64,000 nt of DNA from contig JACAUB010000001.1 in NCBI GenBank assembly GCA_013390605.1, forward strand, positions 2,037,787-2,101,786. Reading direction: 5' to 3'. This DNA is from Bacteroidota bacterium. Lineage in GTDB: Bacteria > Bacteroidota > Bacteroidia > Bacteroidales > Cfx3-03. Shown here in pieces: positions 8,816 to 16,628 of the stretch (position 1 is the stretch's first letter; each line of letters opens with the position of its first letter). The notes under the pieces are model-generated. The model saw nothing but the letters and a program-made list of their open reading frames with translations. It ran no database searches and was not told where the DNA came from. The position numbers were made by a program, and so were the translations under genes.

Positions 8816-9778
8816 TTATTTACCAGATGATAAGAAAAGACTATCAACGAATTCACTTTTATCAAATAATTGTAGATCTTCCATTTTCTCGCCAACACCA
8901 ATAAATTTTACAGGAACCTTTAGTTGGTCAGAGATACCGATTACAACACCACCCTTAGCCGTACCATCAAGCTTAGTTAATGCCAACGCTGTAACTTCTG
9001 TAACTGCAGTAAACTGTTTGGCTTGTTCCATTGCATTCTGGCCAGTCGAAGCATCAAGTACTAATAGTACCTCATGAGGAGCATCTGGAATAACTTTCTG
9101 CATTACCCGCTTGATTTTTCCTAGTTCATTCATAAGATTCACCTTATTATGAAGACGTCCAGCGGTATCAATCAAAACTATATCTACTTTTTTTGCAACG
9201 GCAGAACGCAGTGTATCAAAAGCTACTGATGCAGGATCAGCATCTTGTCCCTGCGCTACAATAGGAACGCCAGCACGTTCGGCCCATATAATCAATTGAT
9301 TAACTGCTGCAGCTCTAAAGGTATCTGAGGCTCCGAGTAGCACACTTTTTCCGGCTTGTTTAAATTGCCAGGCAAGCTTTCCGATGGTTGTCGTTTTCCC
9401 TACACCATTAACCCCAACCACCATGATTACATAAGGATAATCACGTTTTGGAAGATCGAATCCAGAAAAATCAACTTCTTGGTTCTCTGATAACAAAGCA
9501 GAAATCTCCTCTTTCAGTAACTGATTTAATTCAGATGTTCCCAGATATTTATCTTTTGAAACACGAGCCTCAATACGATTAATGATTTTTATGGTGGTTT
9601 CAACACCAACATCAGCTGAAATTAGAATCTCTTCTAAATTATCAAGTACCTCATCATCAACTTTAGATTTACCAATAATGGCTTTCGATATTTTAGAAAA
9701 AACATTTTCTCTGGTTTTTTCTAAACCTTTATCAAGATTCTGTTTTTTATCTTTAGATAGAAATGAAAAGATGCCCAT
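8816..9778 (-). CDS. ftsY: Signal recognition particle receptor FtsY
   Basis: 320 residues: an N domain followed by the SRP GTPase G domain. G1 is GVNGVGKTT (Gly122-Lys128-Thr129), then DTFRAAA, DTAGR and TKLDGTAKGG, and the final GVGEKMEDLQLFD. It docks ribosome-SRP complexes at the membrane for co-translational insertion. The long acidic A domain of E. coli FtsY is absent, as usual outside Proteobacteria. It has a likely promoter of its own (9872-9879) and leads into rimO. Confidence 0.97.
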   Translation of the reverse strand: MGIFSFLSKDKKQNLDKGLEKTRENVFSKISKAIIGKSKVDDEVLDNLEEILISADVGVETTIKIINRIEARVSKDKYLGTSELNQLLKEEISALLSENQEVDFSGFDLPKRDYPYVIMVVGVNGVGKTTTIGKLAWQFKQAGKSVLLGASDTFRAAAVNQLIIWAERAGVPIVAQGQDADPASVAFDTLRSAVAKKVDIVLIDTAGRLHNKVNLMNELGKIKRVMQKVIPDAPHEVLLVLDASTGQNAMEQAKQFTAVTEVTALALTKLDGTAKGGVVIGISDQLKVPVKFIGVGEKMEDLQLFDKSEFVDSLFLSSGK

Positions 9779-9871
9779 TTATTATAATATTGAATTACAG
9801 TTACTTAAAATAAGAAGTATATCTTTTTGTATCAAAAAAAGTATAGAAATATAACTCCTTAAAATTCAGCA

Positions 9872-9879
9872 CAAAATTA
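9872..9879 (-). promoter_or_regulatory. -7 element TAATTTTG before ftsY
   Basis: Exact match to TAnnTTTG on the minus strand, 94 bases before the ftsY start. Together with the 600-base gap upstream, it suggests ftsY-rimO is not simply read through from rpmG. Confidence 0.5.
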
Positions 9880-10401
9880 CTAAAAATAAGATGATAAATT
9901 GGGTTAAAAGTCGCTTTAAAATTAAATATAAAACAAAGTTATTATACCTTGAAGAAGCCTCAATAAACTCAACTTATCACCGAAAAAATAATTTATTTGC
10001 ATTCATAAATTGAATACAAATCACCATCTTGACTCAAATAAATCATCTAATGGTTTTCTTTGTTATTAATAATTGTTTTTATATTTTTGAATATCAAAAG
10101 AAAAGCATGTATTTGTGCTTTTTAAATCGTTATATAGCTTTCTTGTCTGATAACCAGAAAGAAGTCCGATAAATGTCTGATAATGAATCGATGCAGATGG
10201 CCTAATCCTAATCTGACTCTAATCATATCCTAATCTAATCCTAATCAATTCCTAATGCTGTATTAGGCTTTGATTAGAATCAAAACAGAAAAATAGAAGG
10301 ACGATTTTAAAATTCCAAAGGAAATATCTCATCATTGTACCACTATAAAAAGATAATATTTGAAGCGATATTTAATATCAAAACAGCATAATCAATAAAA
10401 C
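9880..10401. other. Intergenic region containing dispersed repeat copy A
   Basis: No gene is visible in the approximately 520 bases between the ftsY promoter and the upstream terminator. The stretch is AT-rich and its only structured part is the repeat at 10133-10292. Such a long gap is unusual between these otherwise compact genes. Confidence 0.6.
10133..10292. repeat. Dispersed CTAATC-rich repeat, copy A
   Basis: Aligns without gaps, in reverse complement, to copy B (43250-43405). Shared blocks: AACCAGAAA near the left end, CGATGCAGATGG (10189-10200), the TAATCCTAATCTGAC block with the following CTAATCATATCCTAATC (10203-10234), and TATTAGGCTTTGATTAGAAT (10261-10280). The core has about seven CTAATC units, and a GATTAG near the right end could pair with any of them. 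A short hairpin (CTTTCT with AGAAAG, 10138-10161) opens the element. No open frame of note, no transposase, no flanking duplication seen. Could be a small RNA gene or a non-autonomous mobile element. Confidence 0.8.
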
Positions 10402-10438
10402 AAAATAAGCCCTTTTCGATAAGAAAAGAGCTTATTTT
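10402..10438 (-). terminator. Terminator after the DUF4295 gene
   Basis: Sixteen-base arms (10402-10417 and 10423-10438) pair with one mismatch around a 5-base loop, 19 bases after the stop. It closes the rpmG-DUF4295 unit on the minus strand. Confidence 0.75.
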
Positions 10439-10456
10439 AATACCATTTATGGTAGA

Positions 10457-10612
10457 TTATTTTTTTGCAAGTGCTTCTTTTACTGAATCCTGTAGAACAA
10501 TTTGTTCTCTGAATGAGTAAGCTCCGGTTTTAGGTGATTTAACCACACGGATTACCTTTGCATAATCTTTTCCGCTATTTGTTCTCAGCGTTGCAACTAC
10601 TTTCTTTGCCAT
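10457..10612 (-). CDS. DUF4295 small ribosomal protein (bL38-type)
   Basis: A 51-residue basic protein opening MAKKVVATLR and containing VKSPKTGAYSFREQ. This is the DUF4295 family, found in Bacteroidota always beside rpmG. From memory, a Flavobacterium ribosome structure identified this family as an additional large-subunit protein named bL38; I am fairly but not fully sure of the name. The ATG at 10612 follows the rpmG stop by 9 bases, so the two are co-transcribed. Confidence 0.88.
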   Translation of the reverse strand: MAKKVVATLRTNSGKDYAKVIRVVKSPKTGAYSFREQIVLQDSVKEALAKK

Positions 10613-10621
10613 AGTTTAGAA

Positions 10622-10810
10622 TTATTTAATTTCGCGATGAACAGTCATTTTCTTCAAAATAGGATTGTATTTCTTGAGTTCAAGACGCTCTGGTGTGTTC
10701 TTTTTGTTTTTTGTTGTGATGTATCTTGAAGTTCCCGGCATCCCGCTCGTTTTGTGCTCTGTGCATTCCATAATCACTTGCACTCTTGCTTCTTTACTCT
10801 TTTTGGCCAT
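10622..10810 (-). CDS. rpmG: 50S ribosomal protein L33
   Basis: 62 residues, basic, with the L33 pattern [32 protein letters not shown] and the closing HREIK. Only one Cys remains, so this is the zinc-free form. In Bacteroidia the usual order is rpmB-rpmG-DUF4295-ftsY-rimO; here rpmB (L28) is not present upstream, where xerD diverges instead. A strong -7 element lies 30 bases before the start, so rpmG is first in its unit. Confidence 0.95.
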   Translation of the reverse strand: MAKKSKEARVQVIMECTEHKTSGMPGTSRYITTKNKKNTPERLELKKYNPILKKMTVHREIK

Positions 10811-10840
10811 TGGTTGAGTTCTTTTAAATTTTCAGGCCTG

Positions 10841-10848
10841 CAAAGATA
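10841..10848 (-). promoter_or_regulatory. -7 element TATCTTTG of rpmG
   Basis: Exact TAnnTTTG match on the minus strand, 31 bases before the rpmG ATG, which gives a short leader. Confidence 0.6.
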
Positions 10849-11008
10849 TTAATATTTTCGAACTTTTCCCATATTTTATTAAAAAAATTCAATATTAATT
10901 ACCGTGTTATCAACGGTTTTGATATTTTAAGGTCTATTCTTTTTATCTACCAGTTAATCAATCTTTAAACTATTTTTACTTTACTTGATTTCAGGATGGC
11001 ATTTTCTT

Positions 11009-11016
11009 TATTTTTG
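11009..11016 (+). promoter_or_regulatory. -7 element TATTTTTG directly before xerD
   Basis: Exact TAnnTTTG match, with TTG at 10985-10987 some 21 bases upstream as a -33 element. The xerD ATG is only 5 bases after it, so the transcript would be leaderless or nearly so. Confidence 0.5.
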
Positions 11017-11021
11017 CGACT

Positions 11022-11936
11022 ATGCTGTGGAATAACTTTATAAAAGGCTTTAATGCCTATCTGATTTTAGAGAAATCGATGTCAAAAAACTCCATTGAGT
11101 CATATTTACGTGATATTAATAAACTTATTTCATATTTAGAGATGAATGAAATATCGGTTTCTCCAGGCGATATAGAGATGAAACATCTGCTCGGATTTAT
11201 CCAATATCAAAACAAATCAGGTATTGCGCCCAGTTCGCAGGCTCGCATAATTTCGGGAATTAAGGCTTTTTTCAAATATTTGGTGATGGAGAATATCATT
11301 AATGATTCGCCGGCATTGTTGCTTGAAACACCCAGATTAGGTCGAAAACTCCCTGATGTATTAAGTCTGGAAGAAATTGATCGGATCTTTAAAGCAATAG
11401 ATTTAAGCTTGCCGGAAGGTCAACGTAATCTAGCTATGCTCGAAACACTGTATGGATGTGGTTTAAGGGTTTCAGAATTAATCAATGTACATCTATCAGA
11501 TATTTATGAAGGTGAAGGATTTATTCGAATTATAGGAAAAGGCGATAAAGAACGACTGGTTCCTATTGGAAATGAGGCATTAAAGGCTATCAAACTTTAT
11601 CGCGATCAAATAAGAAATCATATTGCGCCAAAACATGGTCAAGAAGATATCCTTTTTCTAAAAGGCAATGGCAGTCATCTTACCCGACAATGGGTATTTC
11701 TTATTATCAAAGCACTTGTAGAAAAAGCTGGAATACATAAAACAATTAGTCCGCACACCTTCCGCCATTCGTTTGCAACACATTTAATTGAACGAGGTGC
11801 TGATTTAAGAGCCGTACAAGAGATGCTTGGACATGAATCGATAACTACTACTGAAATCTATACACACCTCGATAGGGAGTTCCTGCGTGAGAATATTCTT
11901 TCCTTCCATCCTTTATATAACAAACAGAGCCGGTAA
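11022..11936 (+). CDS. xerD: Site-specific tyrosine recombinase XerD
   Basis: 304 residues: SAM-like core-binding domain (1-90), then the catalytic domain. All six catalytic residues are present: Arg149 in GLRVSEL, Lys173 in GKGDKER, His245 and Arg248 in SPHTFRHSFATHL, His271 in MLGHESITTT, and Tyr280 in IYTHL. It resolves chromosome dimers at dif together with XerC. Its length, lack of neighbouring mobile genes and position beside ribosomal genes favour the housekeeping recombinase over an integrase. The ATG at 11022 gives the usual N-terminal helix. A hairpin covers its 3' end (11924-11952). Confidence 0.93.
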   Translation: MLWNNFIKGFNAYLILEKSMSKNSIESYLRDINKLISYLEMNEISVSPGDIEMKHLLGFIQYQNKSGIAPSSQARIISGIKAFFKYLVMENIINDSPALLLETPRLGRKLPDVLSLEEIDRIFKAIDLSLPEGQRNLAMLETLYGCGLRVSELINVHLSDIYEGEGFIRIIGKGDKERLVPIGNEALKAIKLYRDQIRNHIAPKHGQEDILFLKGNGSHLTRQWVFLIIKALVEKAGIHKTISPHTFRHSFATHLIERGADLRAVQEMLGHESITTTEIYTHLDREFLRENILSFHPLYNKQSR

Positions 11937-11952
11937 TAATTACCAGCTCTGT
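11924..11952. other. Hairpin over the xerD stop codon
   Basis: ACAGAGC and GCTCTGT arms with inner GGTAAT/ATTACC pairing, bulged by one pair. No clear T-run follows on either strand, so its role as a terminator is doubtful. Confidence 0.4.
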
Positions 11953-11982
11953 GTACTTATTTAGTAAAATGGAAAACCAAAT

Positions 11983-12453
11983 CTATTTTTCTTCTTCTAA
12001 GTCAGAATCTTCAAACTCATCGAAGAACACGCCCCAATTAACAGTAACCAGTTCGTCAGATTCAAAATAGAAATCAATGAGCGCCTCATCAAATGAGATT
12101 CTCTTTTCACCCCACTCCTCTTCGTCTTCGTCCATCTCTTCAAAACCATTGGCAAGCATCAAATCAATGATCTCTTGCGATTTCATTTCAAAGATTTTCT
12201 TTCCAAATAGTGTTATATCCCTGTTATCTGTTTCAATACAAGAGAAAAGTTTAGGATCTTCACCATCAAAAAAGAGTGTAAAACCAGCTTCATTATACGA
12301 CCAAATCAGGGTTTTAAACTCTTCTTCGCCCTCTTCAAGTTCTTCAACCTCATCAGGGTTTCCTAAATAACTAACCACATCTTCAGAAGTGGCACCAAAC
12401 TCGAGGTCGTCAAAACCCTCAAGTAATTTGATTTCCATTTTAAGCGTTTTCAT
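11983..12453 (-). CDS. Very acidic protein of unknown function
   Basis: 156 residues, 49 of them Asp or Glu (about 31 percent), concentrated in a linker near residue 38-46 (EELEEGEEE), a middle stretch (EEMDEDEEEWGE) and the C-terminus. Between these, segments such as ITLFGKKIFEM and LIDFYFESDELVTVNWGVFF look like beta-strands. The opening GFDDLEFGATSEDVVSYLGNPDEVEE vaguely recalls the BamE/SmpA repeat (G-x-T-x-x-x-V-x-x-x-L-G-x-P), but there is no signal peptide. I do not recognise the family. A cytoplasmic acidic protein; nothing in the neighbours (xerD, SDR) suggests its role. Confidence 0.7.
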   Translation of the reverse strand: MKTLKMEIKLLEGFDDLEFGATSEDVVSYLGNPDEVEELEEGEEEFKTLIWSYNEAGFTLFFDGEDPKLFSCIETDNRDITLFGKKIFEMKSQEIIDLMLANGFEEMDEDEEEWGEKRISFDEALIDFYFESDELVTVNWGVFFDEFEDSDLEEEK

Positions 12454-12506
12454 ATTTATTAATTTATTTCTTTAAAGATAATTTATTTTATTCCAGAAAG
12501 CAACTA

Positions 12507-13316
12507 TTATTTGAAAGGTGAATTAGGTTCTTTTGCCATGTGTTTATAGGATAAGTAATCTAACCACCGTGGAAACCATTTACTCAAAAATACAGTCAGC
12601 TTCCCCTCCAGAAAAGTCAATATCAAACTACTTTTCCTCGTTTTTATTGCATTTGCAATTTTATAAGCTACTGTTTCGGCCGACATCATTGCGCTTTCAT
12701 CACGTGGAGTCTCTCCCTGTGGTGTTCCCTCTGCAGTTAAAGCAACATTACGAATATTTGAAGCAGTAAATCCCGGAGCAACAACTAAAACATGTAAATC
12801 TTTTTTTAAATTTTCAACTCTAATCGTATCAAGAAATCCTCTGATCGCAAATTTAGATGCTGAATATCCAGTTCTACCCGGAAGACCGATATATCCGGCA
12901 ATGGATATTACACCAACCACACTTCCTTTTGAATCAAGAAGATATGGTAATGCATATTTAGTACAATAAACCGTTCCCCAGAAATTAACATCCATCAATC
13001 GTCGGATTACATCCAGATCACAATCTTCAAATAAAGCACGCATCGAAATACCTGCATTATTAATGAGGATATCAATTTTTCCAAATCTTTTAATGGTTTC
13101 TGTGATTAGATTTCTACAATCAGCTTCTGAACTTACATCAGCGACAATAGGAAGTGATTCTGTTCCTTTGAGCACCAATTTATTATTTAATTCCTCCAGC
13201 TTAGGGAAACTACGTGAGGCAATTACAACTTTAGCTCCCCTACCTGCAAACTCAATGGCTAATGCTTTTCCAATGCCCGAAGAGGCACCGGTAATTATTA
13301 CAACTTTATCTTTCAT
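12507..13316 (-). CDS. Short-chain dehydrogenase/reductase (classical SDR)
   Basis: 269 residues. Cofactor motif TGASSGIG (9-16), NNAG (87-90), catalytic Ser138, Tyr151 and Lys155 (Y-S-A-S-K). Arg35-Ser-style residues after beta-strand 2 (ASRS) suggest NADP(H). A C-terminal hydrophobic/basic segment (LEGKLTVFLSKWFPRWLDYLSYKHMAK) resembles that of DHRS7/RDH-like membrane-associated SDRs. Substrate unknown. It stands alone between the acidic protein and aat. Confidence 0.88.
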   Translation of the reverse strand: MKDKVVIITGASSGIGKALAIEFAGRGAKVVIASRSFPKLEELNNKLVLKGTESLPIVADVSSEADCRNLITETIKRFGKIDILINNAGISMRALFEDCDLDVIRRLMDVNFWGTVYCTKYALPYLLDSKGSVVGVISIAGYIGLPGRTGYSASKFAIRGFLDTIRVENLKKDLHVLVVAPGFTASNIRNVALTAEGTPQGETPRDESAMMSAETVAYKIANAIKTRKSSLILTFLEGKLTVFLSKWFPRWLDYLSYKHMAKEPNSPFK

Positions 13317-13406
13317 TTACTGATTCTTTTCAGCCTGCAAGTATAGCTATTTTTTAAAGAAAATCTCTTCAAAAGTTATTGACATCACTTTTCAATTTGT
13401 ATTTGA

Positions 13407-13414
13407 TAACTTTG
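13407..13414 (+). promoter_or_regulatory. -7 element TAACTTTG that fixes the aat start
   Basis: Exact TAnnTTTG match 18 bases before the ATG at 13433. Any start upstream of it (a TTG at 13379 is in frame) would precede transcription. Confidence 0.6.
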
Positions 13415-13432
13415 TCGGATATTATTTACGCT

Positions 13433-14110
13433 ATGCCTTTTTTGTTAACTGATGAATTAAGTTTTCCATCTCCTGATCTGGCAGACGAAGATGGACTTCT
13501 TGCGATTGATGGTGATTTATCGCCCGAAAGGTTATGTCTGGCCTATGCTAATGGCATTTTCCCGTGGTATGAAGAGGATTCACCCATCTTATGGTGGTCG
13601 CCCAATCCACGCTTTGTCTTATTTCCTGAAAAGTACAAAAGCACCAAATCACTAAGATCATGCGTAAAAAAAGGTATATACAGCTTAAAAATAGACACTG
13701 CGTTTCGGCAAGTAATAACAGCTTGTTCAGCGGTTCCCCGTGAAGACCAAGATGGCACATGGATTACGGAAGAGATGATTGAGGCCTATTGTCAATTGCA
13801 CGAACTTGGAATAGCCCATTCATTTGAGACTTATTTTGAAGATCAATTAGTTGGAGGATTATATGGTGTATCACTTGGTGCTTGTTTTATGGGTGAATCA
13901 ATGTTTCATTTAAAGACAGATGCATCGAAATTTGCCTTTTATCATTTAGTAGAATGGTGTAAAACAAGAGATTTTCAATTTATAGATGCCCAGGTTGAAT
14001 CGCCACATCTTGTAAATATGGGGGCAGAGACCATTGCAAGAGAAGATTTTTTGAAATTATTAGACAGTGCATTAGAAATTCCAACAATAATTGGCCAATG
14101 GCAATTATAA
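13433..14110 (+). CDS. aat: Leucyl/phenylalanyl-tRNA-protein transferase
   Basis: 225 residues from the ATG at 13433. It moves Leu or Phe from aminoacyl-tRNA to N-terminal Arg or Lys of proteins, marking them for ClpAP (N-end rule). Family motifs: FPSPDLADEDGLLAIDGDL, ANGIFPWYEEDSPILWWSPNPR, GGLYGVSLGACFMGESMFH, and the closing FIDAQVESPHL with MGAE. Length and start agree with the family. Cytoplasmic, single gene. Confidence 0.94.
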   Translation: MPFLLTDELSFPSPDLADEDGLLAIDGDLSPERLCLAYANGIFPWYEEDSPILWWSPNPRFVLFPEKYKSTKSLRSCVKKGIYSLKIDTAFRQVITACSAVPREDQDGTWITEEMIEAYCQLHELGIAHSFETYFEDQLVGGLYGVSLGACFMGESMFHLKTDASKFAFYHLVEWCKTRDFQFIDAQVESPHLVNMGAETIAREDFLKLLDSALEIPTIIGQWQL

Positions 14111-14140
14111 ATTTATGGGTGTTCAAATCACTATTTTTGT

Positions 14141-14148
14141 TAGTTTTG
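14141..14148 (+). promoter_or_regulatory. -7 element TAGTTTTG before the DUF3127 gene
   Basis: Exact TAnnTTTG match 24 bases before the ATG; a second match (TATTTTTG, 14132-14139) sits just upstream. Confidence 0.5.
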
Positions 14149-14172
14149 CCACCCCAATAAATACTGCATACT

Positions 14173-14544
14173 ATGAGTTTTGAAATCAACGGTAAACTTT
14201 ATGAAAAATACGATGTTGTCGCTGTCAGTGATAAGTTTCGTAAACGTGAATTTGTAATTGAAAAAACAGAAGCCAGTTCTTCAATGGAATTTACAGAACA
14301 TATTAAATTTCAACTTACACAAGATCGTTGTGATATACTTGATCGGTTTAATTTAAACGAACAAATAAAAGTCACCTTCAATATTAAGGGTCGCAGATGG
14401 GAAAAAGATGGCCGTGTTAGCTATTTTACCAATCTCGAAGCATGGAAAATTGATAAAGTGGGCAATGAAAGTAATTCTGCTCCTGTACCAGGTGTAGATT
14501 TCCCTGATTTTGAAGCTAGTTCAGATTCTGATCTTCCTTTTTAA
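14173..14544 (+). CDS. DUF3127 family protein, OB-fold-like
   Basis: 123 residues matching DUF3127: MSFEINGKLYEKYD opening, KFRKREFVIE, FQLTQDRCDILD, KVTFNIKGRRW and SYFTNLEAWKI. The pattern of strands resembles an OB fold, and the acidic DSDLPF end resembles the tail of single-stranded DNA-binding proteins, which bind partners through an acidic tip. A DNA-binding role is thus a reasonable guess but unproven. Common throughout Bacteroidota. It has its own promoter and terminator. Confidence 0.85.
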   Translation: MSFEINGKLYEKYDVVAVSDKFRKREFVIEKTEASSSMEFTEHIKFQLTQDRCDILDRFNLNEQIKVTFNIKGRRWEKDGRVSYFTNLEAWKIDKVGNESNSAPVPGVDFPDFEASSDSDLPF

Positions 14545-14567
14545 TTGATTTGATAATCTGTTGAAAA

Positions 14568-14607
14568 CCTGGATTATAATTTCTAGTTTTATAATCCAGG
14601 CTTTTTT
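14568..14607 (+). terminator. Terminator of the DUF3127 gene
   Basis: Perfect 12-bp stem (CCTGGATTATAA, 14568-14579, with 14589-14600) followed by CTTTTTTATT. Confidence 0.9.
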
Positions 14608-14622
14608 ATTCGTTGCTTTTTT

Positions 14623-15576
14623 TTATTCAAAGGGTTGTTCGTTCGTAAAGTCAGGCCGATAAACCTCCGGACTCTCAAAGTCTTGCCACCATCCATTACA
14701 CAATCCTAATCTTTCCATCTCTGCCTGAACTGCTTCGTATTCGCGTGGACTGATTTGTCGACCTAAATCAGGATGTCCGATTGCTTTATAGGTTGGATAA
14801 TATTGCGACATTAGTGATACAGTAATTCGTGGTGTGATCTCAATAGCCAGCCGTCGTAAAACTTCTAAGCTATTTTCCGCTTGATTAGGTAATATTAGAT
14901 GACGAACAATTACACCGGAAGTTGCATAACCATGCTCATTAACCATTAAGTTCGTTCCTTTTAATCTTTTCATCTCTTGTATTGCAGCTAAAGCTATTTC
15001 CGGATAATCAGCTGCCTCGGAATATGCCTCTGCCAAATCGTTATCAGCATATTTAAAATCGGGTAAGAAAAGGTCTATATAATCATCTAGTCCGCGAATG
15101 GTTTCTACTTTTTCATAGGCATTTGTATTATACACAAATACAGGATAATAACCCTTCATATTTAGAGCAGAAACAATCATTTTCACAATAGGTACAACAT
15201 GCGAAGGCGAAACAAAACCGACAGCTCCTACCCCATCGTTCAGAAAAGGAATAATCATTTCAATGATCTCTTCTATCTTAAAATGATAATCAACAATCTC
15301 TTCAGTCACCGAACTAATTTGACAGTTTTGACAGTAGATACATTGCAGATTGCATCTGCTAAAAAAAATATTACAAATTCCTTTATCTCCAATAATTACA
15401 GGTTCTTCGCCTGTATGTATACAAACTGTACTAACAGAGATATCAACCCCACTATTACAATATCCATGTTCTTCAAACCTATTAACGGCACAGTTTCTGG
15501 GACAAATCGTACAGTTTTTAAATTCATCAAGAAAAGAGTGTAACTTTTCGAGTTGCTTGTTGTCAAATTGTATCAT
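14623..15576 (-). CDS. Radical SAM protein, PflA-like (COG1313 type)
   Basis: 317 residues from ATG at 15576; a GTG at 15612 would add 12 residues. The radical SAM cluster motif is in FSRCNLQCIYCQNC (Cys-x3-Cys-x2-Cys). Upstream sits CTICPRNCAVNR and GYCNSG, a Cys-rich head seen in the COG1313 group annotated as pyruvate formate-lyase-activating-enzyme-like, which probably holds a further cluster. The family includes glycyl-radical activases, but no glycyl radical enzyme gene is adjacent, so the substrate is unknown. A TATTTTTG motif lies only 2 bases before the 15576 ATG, which leaves the true start open. Confidence 0.85.
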   Translation of the reverse strand: MIQFDNKQLEKLHSFLDEFKNCTICPRNCAVNRFEEHGYCNSGVDISVSTVCIHTGEEPVIIGDKGICNIFFSRCNLQCIYCQNCQISSVTEEIVDYHFKIEEIIEMIIPFLNDGVGAVGFVSPSHVVPIVKMIVSALNMKGYYPVFVYNTNAYEKVETIRGLDDYIDLFLPDFKYADNDLAEAYSEAADYPEIALAAIQEMKRLKGTNLMVNEHGYATSGVIVRHLILPNQAENSLEVLRRLAIEITPRITVSLMSQYYPTYKAIGHPDLGRQISPREYEAVQAEMERLGLCNGWWQDFESPEVYRPDFTNEQPFE

Positions 15577-15708
15577 TGCAAAAATATGTTTTGTAAAACC
15601 AGTTCTCTTCACGCTTCATCATTCTGGGTATGTAAAGAAAAGAATTATGAAAGCACAAAGCAACTGAAAAGAAAAAATATTATCCTTGCACAAATTTAGT
15701 CGTAACTC

Positions 15709-16626
15709 ATGAATCAAGCGAAAAACATCATTAGTATTGACAATCTTTCATTTGGATATCACAATAAGCAGGTCTTAGATGGAATCTGTTTAGATGTGCC
15801 AGAAGGGAGTATATTTGGTTTTCTGGGTCCAAATGGTGCCGGAAAAACTACAACGATCAAAATACTACTTGGCTTATTGAAAGTAGCAGATGGTCATGTC
15901 TCTCTTTTTGAGAAAGATATTAATGATCATAGAATTGAGGGGTTGAAATTAACGGGAACAATGGTTGAAGATCCATCTTTATATGATCATTTGAACGCCA
16001 GAGAAAATTTAAAAATTAATTGTGTCATCCGCAAGATTCCTACTACCCGAATAGAAGAGGTGCTTTCGCAAGTTGGATTAACGAGCGATGCTCATAGAAA
16101 GGTGAGAACCTATTCGTCTGGTATGAAACAGCGTCTTGCTTTAGCACAAGCGTTACTTCCTGAGCCGCGTTTACTAATGCTGGATGAGCCTATTAACGGA
16201 CTTGACCCTGCAGGTATTATTGAAATCAGAAATCTATTACTCGATCTTAATCAGAATCATGGTATTACAATCTTCCTTTCTAGCCATATTCTTCCTGAAA
16301 TAGAGAAGCTTTGTAGTCATGTTTCAGTCATCAATAAGCGAAATATCCTTTACCAGGGTAGCATGAATGGTTTATTAAATACCGGTATAAATGGAGTTCG
16401 TTTAATCGTTGAAACTGATCAACCGGCTAAAACGAAGGAATTATTATCCGGATCATACCATATTGAAGCATCAGGTGCTAATAAAATAATTGTAAATCTT
16501 TCAGATAGAAATGAAGCGAAGGAGATTGCCAAGCGCTTAGTAGATGCCGAAATTGGTATTTTACTATTACAACCTGAAATACATGAACTAGAGGCATCTT
16601 TTCTTGAACTCCTAAAAGATAATTAA
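15709..16626 (+). CDS. ABC transporter ATP-binding protein
   Basis: 305 residues. Walker A GPNGAGKTTT, signature YSSGMKQRLALAQALL, Walker B LLMLDEP, and H-loop SSHIL, in order. The C-terminal 80 residues are the accessory domain found in drug, lantibiotic and bacitracin (BcrA-type) ABC-2 exporters. It is followed 2 bases later by the matching permease, so the two form one exporter, at the inner membrane. Substrate unknown; self-protection or peptide export is possible. A near-consensus -7 (TATCCTTG, about 15680) precedes it. Confidence 0.92.
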   Translation: MNQAKNIISIDNLSFGYHNKQVLDGICLDVPEGSIFGFLGPNGAGKTTTIKILLGLLKVADGHVSLFEKDINDHRIEGLKLTGTMVEDPSLYDHLNARENLKINCVIRKIPTTRIEEVLSQVGLTSDAHRKVRTYSSGMKQRLALAQALLPEPRLLMLDEPINGLDPAGIIEIRNLLLDLNQNHGITIFLSSHILPEIEKLCSHVSVINKRNILYQGSMNGLLNTGINGVRLIVETDQPAKTKELLSGSYHIEASGANKIIVNLSDRNEAKEIAKRLVDAEIGILLLQPEIHELEASFLELLKDN

Positions 16627-16628
16627 CC

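Noticed and set aside
10201..10260. CRISPR-like or telomere-like array of CTAATC units
   Set aside because: Units are too short and irregular for CRISPR spacers and there are no cas genes; in a circular chromosome a telomere is not expected. Kept only as part of the dispersed repeat.
11022..11936. Mobile-element integrase instead of xerD
   Set aside because: No att-like repeats, tRNA or cargo nearby; length and N-terminal domain fit XerD.
12077..12370. Ser-rich plus-strand frame opposite the acidic protein
   Set aside because: Ser-rich sequence is what the opposite strand of a Glu/Asp-rich gene gives; not a gene.
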